The notes beneath the pieces were generated by a model. That model saw nothing but the letters and a program-made list of their open reading frames with translations, ran no database searches and was not told where the DNA came from. This document shows positions 35,801 through 46,306 of a stretch of DNA of 64,000 nt, piece by piece; positions within the stretch are counted from its first letter, which is position 1; every line of letters starts with the position of its first letter. The position numbers and the translations under genes are program-made. Source of the stretch: Varroa destructor (Eukaryota > Arthropoda > Arachnida > Mesostigmata > Varroidae); assembly GCF_002443255.2 (NCBI RefSeq), contig NW_019211457.1, positions 39,097,126-39,161,125 on the forward strand, given 5' to 3'.

Positions 35801-36304
35801 TATAATTTCATTATATCTATGGCAGCTTATTCTGTTGTCGGATTTCTTTTGCAGATTAAGGACCGGCATAACGGAAATATCATGATAGACAGTCAGGGCC
35901 ATATAATTCATATCGATTTTGGATTTATGTTCGAATCGTCGCCGGGTGGCAACCTCGGCTTCGAGCCCGATATTAAACTTACTGATGAGATGGTAATGAT
36001 TATGGGCGGCAAAGTGGACGCGCCTTCGTTCAAGTGGTTTATCGAGCTTTGTGTGCGTGCATATCTGGCTGTTCGGCCGTACCGGGACGATATTATCACG
36101 TTAGTGCATATGATGCTTGATACGAAATTGCCGTGTTTCCGTGGCCAGACGATCAAACTACTTCGGCAGCGCTTCAGCCCATTAGCACAATCAGAAAAAG
36201 AAGCTGCGAATTACATGATCAAGGTAATTCGAGACTCGTTCCTCAACTTCAGAACGAGAACATACGACATGATTCAGTTCTACCAGAATCAGATTCCATA
36301 TTAA
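23814..36304 (+). CDS. PI4KA: Phosphatidylinositol 4-kinase alpha (interrupted in this sequence)
   Basis: PI4KIII-alpha makes the plasma-membrane PI4P pool with TTC7 and EFR3. Exons: 23814-24962, 25323-25642, 25844-27326, 27545-27991, exon 5 (28273-28746, then 33434-33517), 33745-34252 and 34557-36304. GT-AG introns and phases fit a protein of about 2,070 residues (human 2,102). Family blocks include [62 protein letters not shown] ([15 protein letters not shown]), [18 protein letters not shown] and [16 protein letters not shown]. Exon 5 is not contiguous: after codon 158 of the exon, satellite and duplicated DNA follow, and the last 28 codons appear 4.7 kb later behind a defective repeat of the exon. 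Read literally, translation stops in satellite sequence (TAG at 28783-28785). The start ATG lies in the GGGACAATGGCAGG context and gives the family N-terminus. Confidence 0.9.
28747..28864. repeat. Single satellite monomer inserted in PI4KA exon 5
   Basis: After the exon 5 codon TCG ending at 28746, the sequence becomes one monomer (118 bp) of the same satellite that fills 30094-33107, including the GTTAAGGCTTTCCAGTACTA and CAACGGCTAAACGGCC segments. TCG is shared by exon and satellite at the left junction (microhomology). At 28865 the sequence changes abruptly back to PI4KA coding DNA corresponding to 27217. Confidence 0.9.
28865..30068 (+). pseudogene. Duplicated PI4KA segment (copy of 27217-28420)
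   Basis: This 1,204-bp block repeats 27217-28420 at a constant offset of 1,648 bp. I see no difference, even in the two introns. It contains the end of exon 3 ([12 protein letters not shown] onward), all of exon 4 (at 29193-29639) and the first 49 codons of exon 5, and stops exactly where the N gap begins. It starts mid-exon after a satellite monomer, so it cannot be an independent gene. Perfect identity of intron DNA points to a very recent duplication or to the same sequence being placed twice during assembly. Translationally it would only be usable if joined to the exon 5 remainder at 33108. Confidence 0.9.
30069..30093. other. Assembly gap (25 N)
   Basis: A run of 25 N between the duplicated PI4KA block and the satellite array. 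The true length and content here are unknown, so the order of the pieces around it should not be trusted. Confidence 0.99.
30094..33107. repeat. Tandem satellite array, ~113-bp monomers in 226-bp dimers
   Basis: About 3.0 kb, roughly 27 monomers. Successive copies of the GATGACACTCTTCCC landmark near 31463, 31689, 31915 and 32141 are exactly 226 bp apart; other spacings are about 225, 330-335 and 445 bp, as expected for insertion or loss of single ~113-bp monomers. At least four monomer types can be told apart by their centres: CAACGGCTAAACGGCC, GGCTGGCTCTCTTGTCTGCC, CCCTCTTCTTTGCCAAAAC and GGCTCTCTTGTC without the GGCT duplication. Each monomer itself has two related halves of about 55 bp built on TTAAGGCTTTCAAGAACCAG or TTAAGGCTTTCCAGTACTAG. 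Single-base deletions in some copies (near 30869-30875, 32435 and 32918) look like unpolished sequence. The 69-residue open frames in it are a by-product of the repeat. It lies inside PI4KA exon 5. Confidence 0.93.
33108..33433 (+). pseudogene. Degenerate second copy of PI4KA exon 5 (three stops)
   Basis: This 326-bp segment aligns without gaps to 28421-28746 (offset 4,687) with about 16 substitutions, near 5%. Three of them make in-frame stops: TAG at 33164-33166, TAA at 33287-33289 and TAA at 33308-33310. Many others change amino acids (WHW to WLW, WVMF to SLMI). It runs without a break into the proper end of exon 5 (33434-33517: [14 protein letters not shown] to SLLQ) and a normal splice donor GTAAAC, so it is joined to the real 3' half of the gene. 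Substitutions without indels are unlike long-read error and more like a diverged allele, a paralogous copy, or a wrong contig edge. Confidence 0.85.
34557..36304 (+). other. PI4KA: PI4KA catalytic exon (lipid kinase unique, PH-like and PI3/4-kinase domains)
   Basis: The last exon encodes the helical (PIK) domain and the whole catalytic domain. Visible landmarks are QREFDFF-like ([15 protein letters not shown]), the invariant [30 protein letters not shown], the ATP-binding lysine in [37 protein letters not shown], the catalytic loop [11 protein letters not shown] and the activation segment [18 protein letters not shown]. It ends in the family C-terminus [14 protein letters not shown]. All catalytic residues are intact, so this end of the gene shows normal constraint despite the broken exon 5 upstream. 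AATAAA at 37082-37087 is a possible poly(A) signal. Confidence 0.93.
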
Positions 36305-38041
36305 TTTATTGTTCGATTAAGAAAACCATACATCAGCCGTGACATTTGCTGCCCTATCAATGTCGATACATCTCGTGCTGGTCAATCGGTCGCCAGTTTC
36401 GATCTAGCTTGTCATTACAACAATATATATAGATATATATAATCTGCCTAAATTTACGGGCAATGATAGTCATGAATGATGCGCCACTACAAAATGTTAA
36501 CGAAATGGTTCTTCCTAAGCGCTTATGCAAGCGGTTTTGTTACAGGATAGCCCTATACTCTGCTATCCGCCTTATACCTGCAACCCCCTTCCGTACCCGC
36601 AACAACTGTTCGTGTTTAAAACGCTCAGAGATTCTATTGTAAAGTACTGTGGCAGAAATAGAAGTTGTCGGAGGTCATGTTCAGAGGAGGATGGCAACGA
36701 CCAGTCGCCAAACACGCTCTGGTCATAACTTCTGTGACGAGTTCTACCGCGCTTTAGGCCTATTTCATGCACTATGTGCGTGAGTACACAACACGCAGAG
36801 CCGTTCTGTCTACAACTGTTATTAACGTATCAAGTGTGATGTTTTAACATATATTTAGTTATTGTACAACGACGATGACCACTTAGTAGTACCCTTATTA
36901 TCTATACAGATAAGTCATTGTGGGTCAATGTTTATCGATGACGGCTGGAATCCACGAAGGAGTCTTCACCATCCAACCGCACAAGCATTTCGTTATTATA
37001 TCGTATCTTTACAAAAAGCAAAAATAATCGTAAAATAAGCAAAAGTAACTAAATATTATTGACTATTAACAAATTATTACAAATAAATCATAGTATGTAA
37101 TGACCGTTGACGAAATTAAACGTGTATTGATGTTGTAGCATTTTGTATTTCAAATAATTCACATCATAGGGGTGTAAATGGTATATGATCATGTACGAAG
37201 GGCTATGCATATTCTATTAAAAAGCAAAAAGTATATGGTTGTGCGTGTAAACAGCTGAAATAATTTATGTAATTTTTAGCGCAATACGATCTTTCGGTGG
37301 TACTTGCCCTGATTGTGTATGCACTCTGACAGACAAAGCTGAGTTACCTTCTAAATCTAATCCGTTATATCTTTACGACCAGATAGCCGGGATTTTCCTA
37401 AAACTCACCAAATAGGTTAAAAAATCAGCAAACATCACTAACTGTTACGAATTTTATGTTACCTAATTGCAATGCTGGCACCCCAAGAGGTGCTTTCCAA
37501 AATCCAAAAAACTTCACTAGATGCTTAGTCGTATATATGCAATTAGAATTGGGTGTTCTATTTAAAAAAAGTTTCATAATGCAAGTAAATATTGTGTAAA
37601 CAGGAATGTATTCACACATTTATAAAACCTATGCGCATGATCGCATAAGGTTCTCTCTTTTCTGTGTGCTTTCAAAAGCAATTATTAAGAAGATAATGCA
37701 GACTTTCTGCTTTCTTATTCTGATTGCTTAGCCGAACTTAGAGTTGTAGCGCAATCTTTGATGTTAGTTCGTGTTACATTTTTGCTAAACAGTCTATATT
37801 TTTGAAATTATTTTTAATAAGACTTGACTAAAGCCTGAACGGCATTCTATCAAACAAAATACGAACCCAGTAATATAATGCGACAACGAGCGGTGTTGTT
37901 TATTACAATACATAACGTTTATCATAATACAAAACGCCGGAGTACATTGTACTTCATAATATAGTAATAATATAATTGGCAAATATGAAGATTTTTTCCT
38001 CCTCACACTTGCTCATCCTCAATAAATTATGTGCGTGCACC
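36305..38041. other. Convergent intergenic region, PI4KA to COPS3
   Basis: 1.7 kb between two converging genes, presumably both 3' UTRs. AATAAA at 37082-37087 suits PI4KA. TTTATT at 37909-37914 (AATAAA on the minus strand), about 130 nt past the COPS3 stop, suits COPS3. No coding frame stands out. Confidence 0.6.
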
Positions 38042-41000
38042 TCACGACGTAGATCCCCGAGCGCCTGATGAATTTACCTCCCGAACAAGCCGGTTGAACG
38101 ATCCAGGCAGTCGGCTGCTCCGAGTATAGTTTACACTCACTGCGGGGCCAGTCATCTCATCATCGTGAGACGTTGATTTTTGTATGAATCTGGGGTCTAG
38201 AGCGATTTCTTCCGAAAGCCGTCTGTAAAATACGAAAACACATGACAGTGAGTGATTTGAGAATGAGATAAGGGTAAACATGCTACGCTAACATCTTTAT
38301 ACAACACAGGTTAATTGATTCGTAAAGGCCCCACTATTGAAAGAATATGCCAAATCTATTTTTAATGTTCGCTGTAGTAAGGTTAACTACCGCTTTTTTG
38401 AGAGCTCTATAAAGGACCTTTATATCCTAAAAACACTATTCCATCCACCATTTCAACAATTTAGAAAATATTTTAGTTTGCCATTATTTTTTAAAAATAA
38501 TTACTATATGTAATGTAACTCTGCCAATGTTAATTAAATTTTTTTCAAGTTTCGTATGCGTCAAACCGGCCGAACGCCCATTGCAAAAGACGGTAAGATG
38601 CTGATTGACTTTCTTGTAATGGATACATCAACTGTCCGCAAAGTAATAAACATCTATAATATCTATATAATAAGATCTACGATCATGGACTTCACCAAAC
38701 AATCAAATGCTAATAACGCACCGAATCTTTTCATTAATATCAATGTATCGACGCATCTTCTGTTCGAGCTCGAGGAAGCAGTTGGTGTTGTTAAACTTAT
38801 TTGGACTATCCATGAACTTCACCATGCCGTCCTTCTGGTTGATCAACGCAAAGATCTCCCCATCTTCAATCATGTTGAAAAGTTGTCTTTCCGCTTCTTT
38901 GGCACCGGCCAGCTCGCAGCGCTGGGCAACGTCTGCCAAGCTCAACGTGAGAAAGGTTTTGGTCAACTTTTTGATGTTTTTTCGGGTCAGAGCGCTGACG
39001 CACTGTTTAACGAGGCCGGTATTGCCGTCGCGGGCAAACCGCTCGCTGTTCTTCTGACACAGATCATGAACTTGAGCCACTGATGATGTCCCATAAGCAG
39101 CTTCTAGGTCATGATAACATTTCGACAGTTGGCGGGCGAACCTTTCAACAACTGCGGAGGTCCATGTGGGAAGTGGCTCGACTTTGCCATGCGCGATAAG
39201 AGATACAAGAATGCGTTTTTTATAAGCCTCAAGAACAATGTGCGACACAACCATGGATTCGACAGTGACAGCGGCCTCAAAGAAGAACAAAGCTCTCTCA
39301 TACTTCTTTAATGCCGTGTAGATCATTCCGCCGTAGTAGAAATATAGGAGAAAGTATTTAACATTTTGTGTCTTCTCTTTGAGGACGTCAGTGATGTCTA
39401 CATCAAGAATTCGCAAGGCAGCTTGAGGACATTTTGCTAACAGACAGAGCTGACAAAGATCTGCATGCAACGCAGTCAGCTGCGATCGAATGCACTGAAT
39501 TTTGCCGATAGCGACCTGCAAGGAAAACCGAACAAACGAAGCTTAAAACATTATAGGTGCTGTAATCAAATTCTACTTTGGAAAGCATCAATTAGAAAGT
39601 TTAGTTAGAAATAACATATGATACATAGAACCTAATAGAACAAAGGTAAGTACGATAGTAGAATAATAGCAAAAAGAGCAACAGTGAAGCTTGTCAAGTT
39701 CTAAATGTTTCGCTTTTATTACGTACAGAGAAAAAGTTTGAATGTTCTTTCAACAAACACAAACTTTCACCCATCTGAAAGAATTTTCGCAGTTTGCACG
39801 ACATATTTGATTTGCTCAAAAGACCTGGCTTACTAGAAATATCGTTTTATAATCAGTTATAATCAGATTTTTTAATACTACTCTACTGCTCTGATATATA
39901 TTTGGAAAGAAACAAAGAAATTTATATGCAGATCTAAAAATATTACTATTTTTGTATACTATAGCCTTTTATTGCTATGGAAATTTCGATCCAATAATAA
40001 TCCTGCTCTATGCAAGTAACAATAGAAACAATTATCAAAAAATAATTATAGTTCTTGACCAAGTTTTTTTTATTGGCATCTTTCTAAGTAGTGTGCGATT
40101 CAGTGCATACCTGGAGGATATGAATTCCTTTCATCGGTTGCTGACGTTCCACGAGCTGTGTGGTAACCTGGTGGCAAAACTCAATAAACTGATCTTGCGC
40201 ATGGGGCAATTGTTCAGGGTTGCCTTGCAAAATAAGTTCTTTGCTTTGTTTGAACAGTTCGGTATAGTCGTCGCTGGGACGCAGTTGGGCATGCTTCGCC
40301 AAAAGGATATACAGAACGCCAAGGCTATGTCGATGTGCGTTGAGTGTTTCTAAAGCTACGTCCAGCGCTGACAGGGGTATCTGAGTTGGGTCCAGAGCCT
40401 GATAATTTATCAATAATTATCAATTCAGTCGTCGCTGGTTAATCTATTTGTTTAATCTGCGTAAAGTTTCGATTTGTATGTGTTCTGTGGAATAATTTAC
40501 TTACACAAAGCGTATATTCTCCTACATCCCAGCAAAAGTCGTCTCCGACAGACGATCAAATACTGTGTTACTTTCTTTGTCCTCTCAATGCAACAATTCT
40601 AAAACGTTCTTTATAAGATCAATAGCAACATCATAACAAGGTTCAACTGTTCAACAGTTCCAAAGAAGCAGTACTATAGGACTCGAAAGTAGATAAGTGG
40701 AATTATTTAATCGAGTTCATGGAGACCAGGCATAACATCATTGCTGCTTTAGAGCTTCGGTTTTTAACAGTCAATCTATACCGGCCGGTTGAACTGATTA
40801 ACTTAAGTTCGATTGATAGGTCAGACACGAATTATTTTTTAAGGTTGGCTACATCCACAAAAATATCAATAATCACGCACAAAATGAAATCCTATACTCG
40901 AGTATATGAAAATCAGCGTATCAGCTTAATTTAACCGTCTTGAATTTCACCTACCTGGGATGCCACGAGAATGTCATTGAGTTCCTGAAACCTATTCTGC

Positions 41001-41050
41001 GCCGAGAGCTCCTGCACGCTAACTACAAATTGTTCAATCACCTGATTCAT
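38042..41050 (-). CDS. COPS3: COP9 signalosome complex subunit 3
   Basis: Complete CSN3, a PCI-domain scaffold subunit of the COP9 signalosome that removes NEDD8 from cullin-RING ligases. Exons on the minus strand are 40955-41050, 40111-40398, 38722-39515 and 38042-38222; introns are GT-AG and phases agree, giving 452 residues (human 423). Family blocks are EQFVVSVQELSAQ at the N-terminus, HRHSLGVLYIL, LTALHADLCQLCLLAKC, YYGGMIYTALKKYERAL, VSHIVLEAYKKRILVSLI, NTGLVKQCVSALTRKNIKK, LTKTFLTLSLADVAQR (start of the PCI winged helix) and MIEDGEIFALINQKDGMVKF. The C-terminal exon after DPRFIQKS is a Ser/Arg/Gly tail typical of the subunit. The start codon was chosen because the first exon gives the conserved N-terminus. 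The gene is head-to-head with EXO1. Confidence 0.94.
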
Positions 41051-41821
41051 TTTAGATTTAGAAATACTATGGCTTCAGTAATACCCAACGAACGTTCCTC
41101 TGCTGACACAACTAAATGCAAATCACGCGCGAACACAACAAGCAGCGTATATGAAAACACCGAGACAATGCTTACTCTTGAGCGCCTTACCCGCATGAGG
41201 CCTCCCGAGCAATATTTTGATTGACAAACCGCCTCGCCACACGACGCCGTCAACTAGATCTGCAAATCTGCTTGCCATTTCCATACGTACTAGGCAATGC
41301 TAATGTTTAGGTTTACTAATATTCATTCGTTTTTCGAGAGTGACAACATGAACATGCCATCAGCTTACATGTGCTTGGAAAATAATTAACGGAAGTTGAG
41401 CTTGGGAGAGGGCCGGTGGAGTAATCGTTGCTTAATGAAGTCGCCATTTCGTAGATGGCAGAGCCCGACCTCACGTGCGAATTCGAGAGTTTTGCTAAAT
41501 TGATGGCGCTATGATTTTTCCGGCGGGTCGATTACGTGGCTGATCATCACACCTGACGATTTGTGGTAAGTCCATGTCAGCCTAGACAAAATCAAAAGCC
41601 CATCGCTAACCGCTGCTGGTTAGCCATGTTTGTTTAGTCGCTCAGCTGGCAGTCAGCCTGCTTCTCTGATGTTTAGGGAATCTCCCGCCAAAAAATTAGT
41701 GTCATCTACAGCGGATATCGAGTACGCGGCAAGTAATAGAGGGAAGAAGCCCGTAATCGACAGGTGTCGCTGTAGTGTTTGTTCGATGTAGAGTGAGTAG
41801 TACCAAGGGTCGCCGTACGCA
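41051..41821. promoter_or_regulatory. Divergent promoter region of COPS3 and EXO1
   Basis: Only 771 bp separate the COPS3 (-) and EXO1 (+) start codons. The interval must hold both promoters and 5' UTRs, and is GC-richer than nearby intergenic DNA, especially 41400-41560. I see no consensus TATA box that decides either start. Confidence 0.6.
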
Positions 41822-43372
41822 ATGGGAGTTACTGGCCTTCTTCCGCTTTTAAAGAATGCTTCAAAGCCGGGCCACATCAGCGACTTCAGGGGCTCGACAG
41901 CTGCGGTAGATGGCTACTGCTGGTTGCATCGAGGTGCCTTCAGCTGCGCCGAAAAACTTGTACTTGGCGAGAAAACCGATATGCACATTCGGTTCTGCAT
42001 GAAGATGATTAGTGTTATGCAAGCTAATAAGGTAAGACCCGTGGTTGTGTTCGACGGCAAAAGTCTACCTTCGAAGGCTGAAACGAACAAAAAGCGGTCT
42101 GAGTCGAAAAGGGAGAATCGCGCCAAAGCTCGAATGCTGTTCGCTGAAGGCCGTTCTGCTGAAGCTAAAGAAGTTATGCGACGCTGTGTTGAGATCACCC
42201 CAGAGCTGGCCCACCAGTTTATTGAAGAGCTACGTCGCCAGAATATCGACTACCTCGTTGCACCGTATGAAGCTGACGCACAGCTGGCGTTTCTCAATTT
42301 GAATGGTTTTGTTGATTTGGTAATATCTGAGGATTCTGACTTAATGCTTTTCGGTTGTGACAAAGTATTCTATAAAATGGATGCTAACGGGTACGGTACA
42401 CTGGTAGAGAAATCAAAGATTCCTAATTGCCTTGGGCCGCGTGCTTCAACCTTTTTCACGCATGACAAATTTCGATGGGCATGTATCCTTTCAGGCTGTG
42501 ATTATCTGGATAGTCTGCCTGGAATAGGACTAAAAAAGGCTCTTAAATTCTTGAAGCCAACGTCTAACACTGATTTGCAAACTTTGCTAAAAAAGATGCC
42601 GGTTTATTTAAAAATGCCATCACTCACTGTTACGCAAGACTATATCGATGGTTTTATCAAAGCAGACAATACATTTTTATACCAAGTTGTTTTTTGTCCC
42701 GAAACGAAAAAATTACGTCCTCTTAACCCGTATCCCGATGGAGTGACGGGTGACGATATGCCTTACGCGGGCGTCTACTTTGATCCGAAATTAGTCGTCG
42801 ACATAGCCTTGGCCAACCTTCACATACTTCATCACCACTGCATGGGAGATCGGTATGTGCCGAAAGGCGAAATTATTGTCCGTAGAACAAAACTGGCGAA
42901 TTGCTCGACGATCATCGGTGGTTTCGCCTTTGAAAAGACGACGAAAAAAAATGCTGGAAGCGTCATAACTAACCAGATCGATGAAGAAATTGCTAAGGTA
43001 AAAGAGAAGGAGCTCGTAGCTGAAGTGATGCACCTTTACGGTGAACCAAACACAGATGCCGCAGCCAGCAACGATAAGACGAAAGGGATCGTTACAGGCT
43101 CGAACGCAACTATTGCTGGACCCCGTTCTCTCCTCAAAGATCTTGAAGACGAAAAAGGAAAACGAAGTGCAAACATATTCAGAAAAGTCGAGTCGAAGGA
43201 AAAAACGGAATCGATCGAAAAAATAGACAGGATAGTAAGCCGCTTTTTTGTCAGCAACATGGCTCCACATACCCAAGTGGTTGCTGTCAAACGAAAAGCG
43301 GGAATTTTCGAAAAGCAAGAAAATTCATCTGTAGTGAAAAGACAGATAACACTCAAAGAACTTCTAAAATGA
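41822..43372 (+). CDS. EXO1: Exonuclease 1 (5'-3' exonuclease of the FEN1/XPG family), short form
   Basis: Single-exon gene for a 516-residue EXO1, the nuclease of mismatch repair and DNA end resection. The N-terminal nuclease (residues 1-99) begins MGVTGLLPLLKNASKPGHIS, and the internal nuclease region runs about 130-215, followed by the helix-two-turn-helix ILSGCDYLDSLPGIGLKKAL. All metal ligands are in place: Asp30, Asp78, Glu150, Asp152, Asp171, Asp173 and Asp227 (human Asp225). After about residue 350 the protein is low-complexity and basic or acidic, and it is some 330 residues shorter than human EXO1 (846), so most of the MutS/MutL-interacting tail is missing. It ends with QITLKELL (508-515), which matches the form of the human C-terminal PCNA-binding box. 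Introns are absent, unlike the neighbouring COPS3. Confidence 0.93.
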   Translation: MGVTGLLPLLKNASKPGHISDFRGSTAAVDGYCWLHRGAFSCAEKLVLGEKTDMHIRFCMKMISVMQANKVRPVVVFDGKSLPSKAETNKKRSESKRENRAKARMLFAEGRSAEAKEVMRRCVEITPELAHQFIEELRRQNIDYLVAPYEADAQLAFLNLNGFVDLVISEDSDLMLFGCDKVFYKMDANGYGTLVEKSKIPNCLGPRASTFFTHDKFRWACILSGCDYLDSLPGIGLKKALKFLKPTSNTDLQTLLKKMPVYLKMPSLTVTQDYIDGFIKADNTFLYQVVFCPETKKLRPLNPYPDGVTGDDMPYAGVYFDPKLVVDIALANLHILHHHCMGDRYVPKGEIIVRRTKLANCSTIIGGFAFEKTTKKNAGSVITNQIDEEIAKVKEKELVAEVMHLYGEPNTDAAASNDKTKGIVTGSNATIAGPRSLLKDLEDEKGKRSANIFRKVESKEKTESIEKIDRIVSRFFVSNMAPHTQVVAVKRKAGIFEKQENSSVVKRQITLKELLK

Positions 43373-46306
43373 AATATTGTTGTACTAATATGTGGATTTT
43401 GACGTACATACGCACAAATCAATGATGGAGTTTGATTCGTATACGCAGCTACGAATATGCATGAATGAAAATGACCTTGTATATGACCTGATCGATATTG
43501 GACGTCGGTACATGTAAAAGATTCCCGACTGCGTGCGTTGTGTGCTTGAAAGGATACCTGACAAGTAATTGGACATCACGTGTGTCCAAGAGCGTTAGCG
43601 AAAAACATTCACGGTAGCATTTTATTGAACATATTTGCGTCGTTACCCCCCACACGAAAAAGAGACGCAATTGTTTGATTGATTGTGTGCTATTTCTAAT
43701 ATGGACGGATTCTGTTTGATAACTAAAAGAGTACAATGCATCGAGTTCAATCTTACCATGCATTTCATACAGTGTTAGAAGACATTATTTGTATATACAT
43801 AGTTTTTAAAAATATGAGATTAATTCTTGAGGGAATGAAAGGGCCTAGCAAACAAAAAGTTTCCGCAATGGAACCAAAAGGCGCCGAAATTCATTTTTTC
43901 TTTACAAATTGACATTTATAAAAAAAACGATTACATAAACATCATTTAGAGAAATATATAACTGCATGACACATGCTGCTTCAAATGAGGAAGTGAAAAT
44001 GTATGAAACATGAGGTGTGTGTATAGAAGCAAGTCTGCTTCTTACTATAAAGCTTCTTCAACTAGGTACTCAGTGACCTGGAATTAGCTAGCAGTCAAAT
44101 GATGATGAATCTCAATTAATTACTGGATTTCGCAGCCGTAAAATGAGCCTGCATAGAAAGCTTCTATTCTGTTCAGAAGCCTACGATTGTCTGTTAAGGC
44201 TCTGCTTTTTATTTGGTGTCACTTAAATAACAACGGGCTGAGCAAAGGCTGAAGCAGACTTTGGTTGTAGGGGGGAAGGGGGGCAATAATGCAACACCTT
44301 TTCGATATAATCGAGCATTCCAACGTAGTTCTAGGAAAAGTCTATTTTGCTAGATTCTATAGGCGATTGAAGTAGTGGCGATCAGCTACGACGCAGCCCT
44401 AATATCGACGACGATAAATGATACTTATTTTCACGAATATCTAAGGTTACTCTTGCTATCAGTTCTACTGGTTTCAAACTATGAAGCCAATAATTTAGTT
44501 TATTACGATATATCTTTGTTTGTCTATTTGAGTAAATACATTGTAAGTAATTTGATTAGTTTATAGAGAAGGCCATTGGTTGACTTTTGCGATAGCCCGA
44601 TATAACAAACATTGGTTTTCTTTCGAAATAATAAATGAGAGCCTTATGCGCAAAACTTGTCTTTGACATTTTTGCTAGTGAAAATATTTTACAGAAAGGC
44701 AGTCTTAATCAACTGGGTTTACCTGATATGCGCACGATTAACGATTGCTGTTTCAAGCCCTCTTTGTCATATCATAAATTCGCTGGCAATAGATTAGTTA
44801 TCGAATAGCAAAGACTCGATTGTGTAGGAAAGACGCTATTTAATTACCCTCCCCAAGCAAGGTCTGTGTCATTATTTGGCTAGTCGCACTGCTATTTGGA
44901 TAATACCAACGTAATAGCAAAATCTCGGCTTTGTGCAGATATTCCTAGATCTTTGGCTTTAATAGTAATTTTTAAGCCATTTCATCTTTAAGCAGAAAAA
45001 GTAACTTTGCTGAATTTTTTTAGTATTCGATTAATAGAAACAACGAGTCCTTCTCAATTGACTGAATTGGATATTACACTAAAGAACAGACCTTCCTTTA
45101 TATATGCTCACTTTGTTAATTGTAAGGGCGAATATTTTTTTCCATAATTTGATACTTTCCAAAAAAAGATGCTCGCCAAACCACTCCTTCTTCAGATTTG
45201 AATTTTTAGCGGATATCTTAATATTAGCGCTTCGTGGTCTCACCTGAAGAAATATTCTATCATCTTTTCACCTTGTAGATCACCTTCAATAAACCTTGTA
45301 GATGAAAATTACATTTCTACAAAAATTATCAATGTGATAGGTGTGGGATTGATTTTTTGAATAAATGCTAAAAATATTATCATGAGACTCATTTAGTAAA
45401 AGACTTGTTTAATTTATTGGAATATTTTTAGTCTGCAGTTGACATATATAAAACATAATTCGTCTTCTAAAAAGCTAAATAAGTAAGAAACCTCATTCTG
45501 CAGATGTGAAAACTTTTGAAGCGTTATTTTCTAAGCCTATGACAATGCTCATTTAATTTGAAATTTTTATTAGAGCTCCGTAAGTTTGGCCAAAGTGCAA
45601 TTAAGGTTCGCCAAAAGTATTTTTTACCGCTCTAAAAATAACTCCTTACCTGAGAGCAATATTTAAATTAGCCTTTTGCTATTCGATTTAGAACTTGTTA
45701 TCTATGCACTGTGTACAATATTCGTAAATCATTGGGACCTGTACAATGGGGAGAATGAGAAATGGCATTTCTAGATTACTTGGTCTCGCTGATAGTTTTG
45801 TTCGGTTGTTTTGGTACAGGATTACACTAAATGATACCAATAAATGTGTTTTTAGCGACTTTTTAAATTAGACAATAGTGCAGTACAGTTTTTTGTAATA
45901 TTGTTTTAGGATTAGAGCTGTTTATTATAGAGTAGTATAACTGCAATGGTTTGCGACGAACTATTTAGAACGATGCGAACCGGCGATAAAAAAGTTCAAT
46001 CCAATTGAAGAAAAGAGGAGACTTTTTTAAGAAAATAAAATTTATTGTAAAACGCGACAGTACGTTCCATACTCGTACTATAAAGCCTCTCTCGAAACGA
46101 ATTCAATACATTGAGACAATTGTTACAAGTGAACTATGATCTGATCAAAAGCCTTATAAATTTAGGCAAGTGCATGTCTAACGTACAAACTTGCGCAATT
46201 TTTCAGAAGACATACGTGAGGTCAGATCAGTTCATCCACCCGAAGTCGCTGTGCGTCTCCAAATATTTGGGGCAATTTTTAAGAAGTAATTTATTTCAGC
46301 ATCGAG
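43373..46306. other. Intergenic region, EXO1 to BRF1
   Basis: 2.9 kb of AT-rich DNA without a supported gene. A paired G run (six G at 44270-44275, AA, six G at 44278-44283) is unusual for this background. The last few hundred bases should hold the BRF1 promoter and 5' UTR. Confidence 0.6.

Noticed and set aside
38556..39083. Plus-strand open frame of 175 codons
   Set aside because: Lies antisense to the well-supported COPS3 exon 38722-39515; shadow frame.
42791..43422. Minus-strand open frames of 128-175 codons
   Set aside because: Antisense shadow of EXO1 coding sequence; no domain.
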